In this document: piece by piece, positions 26,449 to 36,425 of the stretch | How the letters are laid out: the number at the start of each line of letters is the position of its first letter | How positions within the stretch are numbered: the stretch's first letter is position 1 | DNA from: Oscarella lobularis | Taxonomy: Eukaryota > Porifera > Homoscleromorpha > Homosclerophorida > Oscarellidae | Direction: 5' to 3' | Assembly (NCBI RefSeq): GCF_947507565.1 | Contig: NC_089175.1 | Span: 5,941,733-6,005,732 of the forward strand | Length of the DNA stretch: 64,000 nucleotides | Position numbers and translations under genes: made by a program | The notes under the pieces: model-generated | The model's input: only the letters and a program-made list of their open reading frames with translations | What the model was told of the DNA's origin: nothing | Databases searched by the model: none

Positions 26449-26612
26449 GTTTCTGGCACATTCTAGGGTATCATTTACCTACATATACAAGGTTTCGGTT
26501 GAATTTCAGCAGTTGAAGGAGGCTATAGACAAAGAAGAACAGTCTCTTTTTCATGTAATATGCTGAGAAACCTTTGTATGTAGGTAGATGTTACTCTAAA
26601 ATGTTCTAGAAA
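26449..26612. repeat. 165-bp inverted repeat (MITE-like or long hairpin)
   Basis: The arm at about 26,449-26,496 (TTTCTGG..ACATTCTAGGG..CCTACATATACAAGG..TTTC) is the imperfect reverse complement of about 26,565-26,612. The pair could fold into a hairpin with arms of roughly 46 bp. It could be a non-autonomous DNA transposon or a hairpin RNA; flanking duplications are not clear. Confidence 0.55.
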
Positions 26613-26831
26613 ATTTTTAATAGGTTTCTAGATTTTTTGGAATTTTTTCTTCGATTTGCGAGCTTCCACCCTAACACTCCCTAACACACAAACGAGACAA
26701 GTGGGGTTCTACGTTACGTGCGTCTACTGCGCAGAATCACATGTCTCGGTCCTCGTGACAGTAACCATTTCTAAGTGTCGTAGACGACTGCCTGTTGGTC
26801 GACGGGAATACTACTCTCGTAAGAGATGCTT

Positions 26832-27200
26832 CTACGAGCCACTAAAGGACGAGCAAAGGGATCTGAACCGTCTGTCACAGCGGCGACCGTATTTTCGTGC
26901 GTTAGAGCGATTCTCGCTCGTCGTTTCGTACGTAGTGTAGTCAAGGACTTCGCTTACAGTCAGATAAACGCCGCAGATTGCCGCAGAACGTTCGCTTAGT
27001 GTAGGCGTCGATTCCCGTTCGAGAGCCGGCAGCCATCTTGCTTCAGATTCGCTGACCATGCAACTTACGTCACGACGAGCATGCATACGTTCGTTCTTTC
27101 GCGTCGAATAGCGACCGAACGATTCTAGAATAACTCCGCGGCCTAGAAGGTGCTTTTTGCTTGTAGAAAGAGGCAACATCCTTGCATTCAATGATGTCAT
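26832..27200 (-). CDS. Conserved 122-codon ORF of unknown function, repeated in three spacers
   Basis: I do not recognise this protein. It is basic and rich in Arg and Ser, without a signal peptide or membrane segment. A nearly identical 122-codon frame lies at 35,603-35,971; the third copy (7,293-7,651) is frameshifted into two pieces. The ATG lies within 5 bp of a CRE-like TGACGTCA. Conservation could simply reflect recent segmental duplication, since noncoding flanks are equally similar. Probably not a gene. Confidence 0.2.
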   Translation of the reverse strand: MTSLNARMLPLSTSKKHLLGRGVILESFGRYSTRKNERMHARRDVSCMVSESEARWLPALERESTPTLSERSAAICGVYLTVSEVLDYTTYETTSENRSNARKYGRRCDRRFRSLCSSFSGS

Positions 27201-27204
27201 ACAA

Positions 27205-27393
27205 TGACGTCACGGCCCTCCTACTGTCAGTCTTTTCGCGTATAGAAACCGAATTGCGACGAAATATCGTTCGAAACGATAGAAGAATCATATTTACAGT
27301 CTATTTGCATTGGTTTGCAATTCGAAACAACGCGCGTTTTTGTACTGTAAAGCTGCGATAGAAACGAGGCCCCGCCCCTGACGGTATAAATAT
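27205..27393 (+). promoter_or_regulatory. Promoter-like cassette at the 3' end of copy E
   Basis: TGACGTCA (27205-27212), ATTTGCAT (27303-27310) followed by ATTGG, GGCCCCGCCCC (27368-27378) and TATAAATATT (27385-27394) occur in that order. A plus-strand ATG in good context (AAACATGG, about 27,475) follows and opens a 36-codon frame with a signal-peptide-like start, antisense to the last exon of copy E. Confidence 0.45.
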
Positions 27394-27431
27394 TGGTTGA
27401 CTGTCAGATCACTCTACGTACTAAAACAGAG

Positions 27432-30400
27432 TCAACATTCCAAGACATCAATTTCGCCATCGCCCAATGCAAACATGGCACTAATCTTTTCCACGTTAAT
27501 GCTTCTACTGGCTGGATCCGATGCTTGTTTTCCACTTACACTTCTGCCCTTTGGCTTTCCATCTTCACTTTTTGAAAGCAGCTGAGGTAGTGTCACAGTC
27601 ACTTCCTTGGCAACAGACATATTCCAATGAGAGTATGGGTCCTCATTTGGATTTAGATAATTCCTCAACTCGGTCAGATACTCTTCAAAACACTCAACAA
27701 TTTGTGGAAAAGATAGACGGTCATCAGGTTCGGCTGCCCAACACAGACCCATAATGTCATACCTGCAAAGCAAGTGAAAAATAGAAAGAAAGACAAGTGT
27801 TGCAGTCTTACACTTCTAACGGACATTCATTTGGTTTTCCTAGTCGCTGGCCTGACGTGACCAAAACGACTACGTCCTGGTTCGAAACACCTGGATACGG
27901 CATCATTCCAAGAGTCATCACCTCCCACAGGGTGATTCCGAATGCCCACTTCAATTTAATTAAACGTAACTAACTAAAAATCATGATTTCTAGATGCTAC
28001 GTACCACATCCGATTTTGCAGTGAAGACGAAATCAATGAGGCATTCAGGCGACATCCATCGAACGGGAAACTGACCGCCTTCTCTTGTGCGGTAGTAGTC
28101 CTTCCCTGCCTTCATTACTCTTGATAAACCGAAGTCGCCAACTTTGACTTCCAAATCCCAGCTCACCCTTCATAAATCACAAGGCAATTAAAATTATGCA
28201 TAAAAAAGCGTGTCAATTTCTACATGCAATTCCTGGCTGCCAAATCTCGATGAACAACTCCTTTATTAGAAATGTATTCCATTCCTTTAGCAATATGCAG
28301 CGAAAATTTGACCAGCTGCGCCAAAGACACTTTCCTCACCTAAAAAATTGCCTACAAATTTCTGAAAAGTGTGTGAATGTTTCTAAACCTGTGGAGGATT
28401 TTCGTCCGTCAGCGATACTATTGACCCTCCCGGTCGGCGTTTGCGAAGGTACGTTCTGACATCGCCTAGTTCCATGTAGGGTAGAATGATGAGCGGAGAT
28501 CGGTGATAGGGGCTCGATGGATCGTCAGACCAACAGATACCAAGAAGTTTCATCACATTGGGATGGTCAAATTGACGCATTTGAAGACCTTCGCGAACGA
28601 AGTCGTTTAACTCCCTGCGATTGAACACATCTAGAACAGGTTATACACAGGTATGCATGTACAAACACTAACTAGTACGAGAAAGAATGCACCTAGCACT
28701 GATTTCATTGCAACATCGGCATCGTTCAGCGTGCCTTTGAAAACCGCTCCAAAGTTACCTTTGAAGACCAATGAAAATTAAAAACTAAATATTCACCGAA
28801 CTGCTAACCGCGACCAATTTGTTCATCTTTTTGGATTTGCGAAGGCGAAATGACCACTGTATTGATTTCCTTAACGATATCTTCGTCCCAGTAGTTGACT
28901 GCCGGTCCCAGCTCAACTAAGTCTAAGTCAGCTTCGCGCTGCAAATCTATAAACGACAGGTGAAAAAATATTACAAGTGCCAATTCATCATTTTTTCATA
29001 CCTGCTAACTCCCTCCTGATGCGTGTTAACGCTCCTCTTCCCATGAAGGTAAACACATGAAGAGTCAGAAAGGCTGGAAAGGTAGCTATAGTAACCATGA
29101 ACCCGGCCCATATGCTGCCGTTTTTTGCCCACAGAAAACTGCATAAGAATGCGATATAAAAGGCAGCAAAAAGTGATGCCGTTAAACACTCAATAATCGA
29201 TCTGCTCTTCAGTCGACTTTCAAGTCCTCTGCGATGCGTTATCCACGTGACAACAGCAATTCCAATAGCAAGTGCAGCATTAAGGAAGTATGAGGAGACA
29301 AGTAGAGGACGGGTGCGAGCGTCTATGCAATGATCTTTGGGCTCTTTTCCGCCAACATCTGGAACAAAAATGAAACATGACATAGCCGATATTGAGATTT
29401 CAAAAATCACGATGATGGCATTGATAGCAAGTTTAACTGGTAGCCTGGAGAGAATTCGTCCGACGAGGTGAGCTACCGTTTCAACAAACAACAGCGAAAA
29501 GCAGAGGACGGTGTATAGATTAATAACAAAATCTATCACCAAAGTTTTGCATTTGAAAGGAGAAAGAACGTTGACAGCAATAAGAACGCCAGCAAAGACG
29601 GATGCGGCTGAAAAAATGAAAAAGATAATGACAAGTGGGGAAAAGATGCTTCGCATGTTAGAAACTCCCAAAGTGCGGGCGGCAACAACGCATGCTAGAA
29701 GGAGGAGAGAAAAAGCGACAATAGGAGCAGCGAGCGCCGGAAGTTCTGCAAAACAAAAAGAATTAAATAAAAACAAGGCATTAAAAATATTCAAACATGA
29801 ACGCACATGCTTCACGAAAATACTGCGAGTAAGAAAAATGAGACGGGCTCCACGCACTGGCCGAGCAAATCAGTTCAATAGAGCACCGCACGAAAAACGG
29901 TTTAGCTAATACGTACTACTCTATAGTCTAGCTCTGGTTGTACTCTCGTTAAATTTCTACCACTTGATCACATAGCTTACGAGATTTCTTGCAGACTGGC
30001 AGCCCGTCAGACCATTGACCGCTTTCGAAACACGTGATTCTTGAGGAACCAACCAGGACGTATCCATCATCGCAAGAAAAGACCAATATGGTCGAGGTAA
30101 CGTTTCTGTGAGTGACCGACTGAATCGTCATTAACGAATTGGCTGTCGCATTGACAGTGGGGCATAGACCATCTACGATAAATAGATTACAGTAACACGT
30201 ACAAATGACATTCTGATGCGCTTCACCTTCACAAATCAGCGCAACATCTTCCTTGTTCCTGCAAGTTTCCTTTGCGCGCTGGAATATACCTTTTTCCGAA
30301 AGACATTGCGCGAGCACTTGTTCGGACCCATTACAGCGTAGCTTATTAAGCAGAATCGAATGCTCGCCGGGACCGTAATCGTGAACGAGCCCAGCCAACG

Positions 30401-32257
30401 CTTGGGTAGCTCGTCCCAGTCCGAGCTGACGGCACACGACGTGAGCGTCTTGCAAATCCCATTCGTCGTCGCACACCGTTCCCCATTCGTCTTTGTAGAA
30501 CACTTCCAGGCGTCCTTCGACCGACGAAAACCCTTCAGCCGCCAGTCGGACCGGAAACGGTGTTTCTGTAGACAACACCTTCCTAACAATAACTTCCTAC
30601 GCCGGACACACGCTCTTACCCAAACAGACGACTCCGGCCTCGTTTTCGTTATTGCACTGTGACCTGTGCTCTCCTATACCTCGATGCAAACAGTCTTGAA
30701 GATGAGTTTCGCTCCCGGAACATCGTAGATCGTCGAGCACTATGGGACCAGGCCCTGGTTCAAAATATGAACCGAATTTGTAATTTGCAGGAAACGTTGA
30801 AAAGAGTTGCCGACAAACAACGAACGCTTCTTCCATGCCAAAGCCTTCTTCACAAACTGTTCCCCACGACCCGTTGTAATGCACTTCGAGGCGACCTTCG
30901 AATTTGGAGTCTCCGTCCACCAGACGAAGATCTAAAGAATGAGCAGCCGTATAACTAAATGTTCATTTTTCCATTGAGTAGACTTCAAACGTCTGCGATG
31001 TTTCGTTGAACCACTAAGACTAACTATAGCGCAAAACAGACACCTTACTTGAACAAATTGGGACGGTTCCTGACCAGCTTCCATTCACGAGACAGGTTAT
31101 GGAAGACTGGCCAATAAGTTCAAGTTTTCCGCGGCACTCGAAGTACAGCGTTCGAAAGGCAACGGATTCCGAGCCGGAAGTATAATTCTCCCTGCGGCCA
31201 TGGGACGACGTCCACCATGCATCCCCATCTCGTGGGGGCGTAATAGGATGACACCGAACCTCTAGAAAAGAAAGCCGCAAAGACAATAAATATTTACCAA
31301 GTTAGAAGAAATGAGCTTAACCTTTGCAAGACGGGGGGTCGCTTGACCACTTGCCTGACAAGCAGATAAGGCTTGCCGCGCCATCCACGACGTATCCTTC
31401 TTTGCAAGAAAATTTGACTTTGGTCCCATTGGTAGTTTCATTTGTGGATATAGCCCCGCGTGCAGGTATGTTCAGCGATTCGCATGAAATGGAAATGCCT
31501 GTGGACCGTGTGCGATGACGTGGAGACATGAAAAGCATAAGGAAGCTACGATACCAGAGCAGATTGAAAAGGGCTTCTCATGCGACCCCTCTCCAGGCGA
31601 TAAGCCAAGGAAGCGACAGGATGTAGCATCTAAGGCGATAAGAAAACTCTCCTTGTGAAGTTTTGCTTCTCTTTTATTGGGCTCGTCGTTTACTTTCGCA
31701 GTCTCATGACGACTTGCCCCAGGTGCCGTCCGGTAGGCACCTAATGAATTCGACGCCCACCAAACGGCCACCGTCACTGCACGCAAGCCGAAGTGTCGCG
31801 TTCTCCACAGCGACGCTGCTGCCATTTCTCGTAAGCTCCACGGTGCCATTCCTCGGATTTCGGATGCGTTCACAGTCGACCCCTGCGGCGCGAAAATTGG
31901 CTAACTTCCAGAACAGTACTCCTAGGATACCTTCTCTGCATTGGAGATGTCCCTTGCATATGACTGACGCTCCTCTTAGAAAGTAATCGTCGTCGCACGA
32001 AAGATTGACCACTGCATTATCCACAGCCGTTTCGTTGGTCGAATCGACTTCGCTTTTAATTGACGGATTGCAGTCAACTGCCACTAGTAACGATAACGCT
32101 TATAATAGGCAGAAGGTCATGCATTCAACATACAGCGACTGAAGTCAGTGAGCTCGGAGTAGACAACGTTGAAGAGGAAGAAAAGAAGCCTAAGGAAAAA
32201 AATGCTACGAGATGCCGCGTCGCTATGCTCGCCAAACAGAACTTACTTTAGAAGCAT
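27432..32257 (-). pseudogene. Seven-transmembrane receptor tyrosine kinase, nonsense codon in CCP2 (copy E)
   Basis: The full exon set is present: 32247-32257, 32134-32189, 31931-32083, 31694-31882, 31555-31629, 31322-31498, 31049-31261, 30620-30931, 30227-30565, 29981-30172, 29002-29745, 28809-28946, 28693-28758, 28389-28630, 28224-28339, 28005-28167, 27812-27948, 27432-27762. Total length is a multiple of three (1217 codons plus stop), but a TGA at 31704-31706 ends translation in CCP2, where copies F and H read CGA (TCACGAGAC against TCATGAGAC), a C-to-T change. Everything downstream, including the kinase ([34 protein letters not shown]), is open. It is either a young pseudogene or a null allele in this assembly. 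CCP1 lacks its tryptophan and CCP3 is a 25-codon remnant. Confidence 0.82.
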
Positions 32258-32424
32258 GCTGAGTTTATACTATAGAATACAGACTACGTAACTCCGCAGT
32301 GAAGAAGACCTCACGCACACGGTGACAGTGCCGGTCATGAAACTGAATGGCTTTGAGTTTAGCTAGGCTGTCTAGATATACATTCGGTCCCCAATCAGGG
32401 CAGTGGAAACAGTGACTAACTTCC

Positions 32425-32568
32425 GGTATCCTGTCATCTTTAACTTTTCCTCTCATCTTTAACTTTTCCTGTCATCTTTAACTTTTCATCTTTAACTTTT
32501 CCTGTCATCTTTAACTTTTCCTGTCATCTTTAACTTTTCCTGTCATCTGTAACTTTTCCTGTCATCTC
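32425..32568. repeat. Minisatellite, 19-bp unit TGTCATCTTTAACTTTTCC
   Basis: About seven or eight copies, some shortened, run head to tail between the 5' flank of copy E and the broken SRCR2 exon of the next pseudogene. The exon homology starts right at the edge of the array, so the repeat marks the deletion breakpoint that removed the membrane and kinase half of that copy. Confidence 0.85.
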
Positions 32569-34553
32569 GAATGTTCGCCGGAACCGTAATCGTGAACGAG
32601 TCCAGCCAACGCTCGGGCAGCCCGTCCCAGTCCAAACTGACGGCACACGACGTGAGCGTCTTTCAAGTCCCATTCGTCGTCGCACACTGTTCCCCATTCG
32701 TCTTTGTAGAACACTTCCAGGCGTCCTTCGACCCTTCAGCCGCCAGTCGGACAGGAAACGGTGTTTCTAAATGACCACACCTTCCTAACTATAACTTCCT
32801 ACGCCGGACACATGCTCTTACCCAAACAGACGACTCCGGCCTCGTTTCCGTTATTGCACTGTGACCTGTGCTCTCCTATGCCTCGGTGCAAACAGTCTTG
32901 AAGATGAGTTTCGTTCCCGGTACATCGTAGATCGTCGAGCACTATGGGACCAGGCCCTGGTCCAAAATATGAACCGAATTTATAGTTTGCAGGAAACAAC
33001 GAAAAGAGTTGCCGACAAACAACAAACGCTTCTTCCATGCCAAAGCCTTCTTCACAAACTGTTCCCCACGACCCGTTGTAATACACTTCGAGTCGACCTT
33101 CGTAATCGGACTCTCCGTTCACGAGACGAAGATCTAAAGAATGAGCAATCGCATAATCATATGCACAGAGAACTTGCTTCGACGGCGTTCAACGTGAACG
33201 GTTTTTCAAACCCTACCTAAATTTTCTAGGTACGCGTGCATTTGAGCGCGATCGAAAGCGGTATAGGAGGTATACGCAAGTGGCAGAAAGGGCTATATAC
33301 CAAGAGTGCCGCGAGGATCAATGTGTATCCTTTTTCTCCTAGTCAGGCTAATATAATGCGCTACAGACTCCTTACTTGAACAAATAGGAACACTTCCTGA
33401 CCAGTTTCCATTCGCAAGACACGTTATCGAGGACTTGCCAATAAGTTCAAGTTTTCCGCGGCACTCGAAGTACAGCGTTCGAAAGGCAACGGATTCCGAG
33501 CCAAAAGTATAATTCTCCCTCCGGCCATCAGATGACTTCCACGAAGCCTCTCCATCTCGTGGGGGCGTAATAGGTTTACACCGAACCTCTAGAAAAGAAA
33601 ACCGCAAAGAGAGTAATATATTAACTAAGGAAGTTAGCAGAAATGAGCTCAACCTTTGCAAGACGGGGGTTCGCTTGACCACCTGCCTGACAAGCAGATA
33701 AGGCTTGAAGTGCCATTGACGACATATCCTTCTTTGCAAGAAAATTTACTTTGGTCCCATTGGTCTTTTGATTCGTGGATATAGGCCCGTGTGCAAGTAT
33801 GTTCAGCGATTTGCATGAGATGGAAGTGCCTGTGACCGTGCGATCGATGACGTAAAAACACAAGGATGCTATGATACCAGAACATTGAAAAGGGCGTCTC
33901 CTAAGAAAACTCTCCATGTGAAGTGCTGCTTTTCTTTTATTGGGCTCGTCGTTTACTTTCGCAGTTCTCGTGACGATTTACCCCAGGTGCCGTCCGGTCG
34001 GCACCTAATGGATTCAATGCCCACCAAACGTCTTCCGTCGCTGCACGAAAGGCGAACTGTCGCGTTCTCTCCGACTTCCACGGCGACGCTGCTACTACCA
34101 ATTCTCCTAAGTTCCATGGTGTCATTCTTCGGATCTCGGATACGTTCACAATTAACCCCTGGGGCGCGAGAAATTGGCTAACTTCCAGTGAACCATTTCG
34201 AGAGTCATAATAACCTTCTTTGCATTGGGGATGTCCAATCGACCAGCTTGCGTTTCCCTCACACACGACTGACGCTCCTCTTAGAAAGTAACCGCCGTCG
34301 CACGAAAGACTGTTCAAAGCCGTTTCGTTGGTCGAATTCACGTCGCTTTTAATTGACGTATTGCAGTCAATTGTCACTAGTACAATGATAATGCTTATAA
34401 TAGGCAGAAGGTCGTGCATTCAGCATACGGCGACTGAAGTCAGTGAACTCGGAGTAGACAACGTTGAAGAGGAAGAAAAGAAGCTTAAGGAAAGAAAATG
34501 CTACGAGATGCCGCGTCGCTATGCCCGCCAAACAGAACTTACTTTAGAAGCAT
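32566..34553 (-). pseudogene. 5'-half receptor pseudogene (E')
   Basis: Exons from the signal peptide to part of SRCR2 are recognisable: 34543-34553, about 34432-34487, 34215-34376, 33957-34158, 33878-33900 (CCP3 reduced to 23 nt), 33654-33829, 33376-33588, 32822-33133 and a truncated 32566-32766. Lesions: the acceptor before the second signal-peptide exon is changed from TTAG to TTAA; one extra A near the end of CCP2; a one-base deletion in CCP4; a 10-base deletion at the start of SRCR2. CCP6, the seven membrane segments and the kinase are absent. SRCR1 and CCP5 remain open, as expected if decay is recent. The 5' flank is close to those of copies E and F. Confidence 0.85.
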
Positions 34554-34657
34554 GCTGAGTTATACTGTACCAGAATACAGACTACGTAACTCCACAGTGA
34601 AGAAGAGCTCACGCACACCGGTCATGAAACTGAATGACTTTGAGTTTAGCTAGGCTG

Positions 34658-34685
34658 TCTAGATATACATTCGGTCCACCAATGA
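34658..34685 (-). promoter_or_regulatory. Conserved upstream element of pseudogene E'
   Basis: On the minus strand an ATTGG (inverted CCAAT) followed by GGACCGAATGTATATCTAGA lies about 110-130 nt upstream of the start codon. The same element is present upstream of copies E, F, G, H and I. Likely proximal promoter, inferred from position and conservation. Confidence 0.5.
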
Positions 34686-35602
34686 GAGCAGTGGAAACAA
34701 TGACTAACTTCCGGTATCCAGCTCCCATCTGTTTGGACCTTCATTGGCTTCACACTCCCTTTGTTCTCTCTTCCGCACGTAAAAATATGTTTTCCTAGCC
34801 TACGAGGTGTTTCTAAATCCTCGTTTGACGTTCACATGTCGATTGAGAGTGAATTAGAGCCTGGAGTCGAAGGAACGACAGGCAGAGTCTGATAGGATGT
34901 TGAGAGATTGTCTCTGGTGGCACAGCGCGCGGTAAGATGATTTATCCGGGTGATCACTCCTTGTCGTCGAAGTGATCGAAGGAGCACCATTAGCTCCGCG
35001 TGGACCACACAACACTGGGGTGAGAATGTATCGGTCACCCACGGGCCCAGGGAGGGCTCGAGACTGCAATTGTACTTCTTCGCGAAATGACAGGAGCTTC
35101 AGTTGCCCTATTTATGGCATTACAGTACAGTGTACTGTAGTCTAGTCGGTTGACTATCAGATGTCAAACGATAAAGAATTATGAGTACACTAAAACGAAA
35201 ACAGAGTTCAGTATGAATTAATTGCTAAAATCGTTATGAATTAATTGCTAACTAAATAGCCTACCGTGAGCAATCTGTTCTTCTTTTTGGATTTTTGACG
35301 GCGAAATGACTACGGGGATGATTTCCTTTATGATATCTTCGTCCCAGTACTCGACTGACGTCAAATTACGTCCGCTTTGCGCTCAAAATCTAAATGACTA
35401 TTGAAAAATATTGCACGCGCCAATTTATCATTCAATCACGATCTTGAATTGTTTCTAATTCTCTGATCTTTCTTCATCTACGACGTAAATCACTAGTCTA
35501 AGACACCGGATTTAGCTGGGAGTTTGTATACAGTAGCCTACCTACGAGTAGCCCGTAGACGACTGCCTTGTTGGTCGACGGCTACTCTCGTAAGAGACGC
35601 TT

Positions 35603-35971
35603 CTACGAGCCACTAAAAGACGGGCAAAGGGATCTGAACTGTCTGTCACAGCGGCGACCGTATTTTCGTGCGTTTGAGCGATTCTCGCTCGTCGTTTCGT
35701 ACGTAGTGTAGTCAAGGACTTCGCTTACAGTCAGATAAACGCCGCAGATTGCCGCAGAACGTTCGCTTAGTGTAGGCGTCGATTCCCGTTCGACAGCCGG
35801 CAGCCATCTTGCTTCAGATTCGCTGACCATGCAACTTACGTCACGACGAGCATGCATACGTTCGTTCTTTCGCGTCGAATAGCGACCGAACGATTCTAGA
35901 ATAACTCCGCGGCCTAGAAGGTGCTTTTTGCTTGTAGAAAGAGGCAACATCCTTGCATTCAATGATGTCAT
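35603..35971 (-). CDS. Second copy of the conserved 122-codon ORF
   Basis: Nearly identical to 26,832-27,200 with a few substitutions. Not recognised. Conservation equals that of its flanks, so it may be a by-product of segmental duplication rather than a gene. Confidence 0.2.
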   Translation of the reverse strand: MTSLNARMLPLSTSKKHLLGRGVILESFGRYSTRKNERMHARRDVSCMVSESEARWLPAVERESTPTLSERSAAICGVYLTVSEVLDYTTYETTSENRSNARKYGRRCDRQFRSLCPSFSGS

Positions 35972-35979
35972 ACAATGAT

Positions 35980-36165
35980 GTCACGGCCCCTCCTACTGTC
36001 AGTCTTTTCGCGTATAGAAACCGAATTGCGACGAAATATCGTTCGAAACTATAGAAGAATCATATTTACAGTCTATTTGCATTGGTTTGCAATTCGAAAC
36101 AACGCGCGTTTTTGTACTGTAAAGCTGCGATAGAAACGAGGCCCCGCCCCTGAGAGTATAAATTT
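35980..36165 (+). promoter_or_regulatory. Promoter-like cassette left of copy F
   Basis: Third copy: TGATGTCA (a one-base CRE variant, about 35,977-35,984), ATTTGCAT (36075-36082), GGCCCCGCCCC (36140-36150) and TATAAATT (36157-36164). Here an insertion of about 200 bp separates it from the receptor's 3' end. Confidence 0.4.
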
Positions 36166-36425
36166 CTATCAAAATTTAGTGCAAATATTTATCGGTTCCT
36201 CCCCTAGCGTGCTAGGATAGAAGGGAGCAGGTTACTCTCCCCTGTAGATGTAAGGTGCTTCACAACACACCATTCCCTCTGAACCCCTAGTGCCCCTGTC
36301 TGTGTGTTTATTAGAATGTACTGTGTAGTTGAGAGATATACCATAAATAAAACCCCAAGCGAGGGTAAGGTCCAGATAAGCGGTAGTTGGTTGACTGTCA
36401 GATCACTCTACGTACTAAAACAGAG

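Larger units (their letters stand above)
26048..27431. other. Spacer between copies D and E
   Basis: Contains the altered 5' flank of copy D, several TTCTAATATAGT repeats near 26,265-26,290, a 165-bp inverted repeat, a conserved 122-codon minus-strand frame (26,832-27,200) and a promoter-like cassette at its right end. No recognisable gene family is present. Confidence 0.6.
34554..36425. other. Spacer between pseudogene E' and copy F
   Basis: From right to left: a roughly 200-bp insertion of unknown origin (about 36,170-36,375) that separates a promoter-like cassette from the 3' end of copy F; the cassette itself; the 122-codon frame (35,603-35,971); a relic of kinase-gene sequence around the juxtamembrane exon (about 35,200-35,400); a USP exon 1 trace (34,960-35,010); and 5'-flank sequence. 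No intact gene. Confidence 0.6.

Noticed and set aside
32425-32568. CRISPR-like array
   Set aside because: The 19-bp units abut without unique spacers; it is an ordinary minisatellite in eukaryotic DNA.
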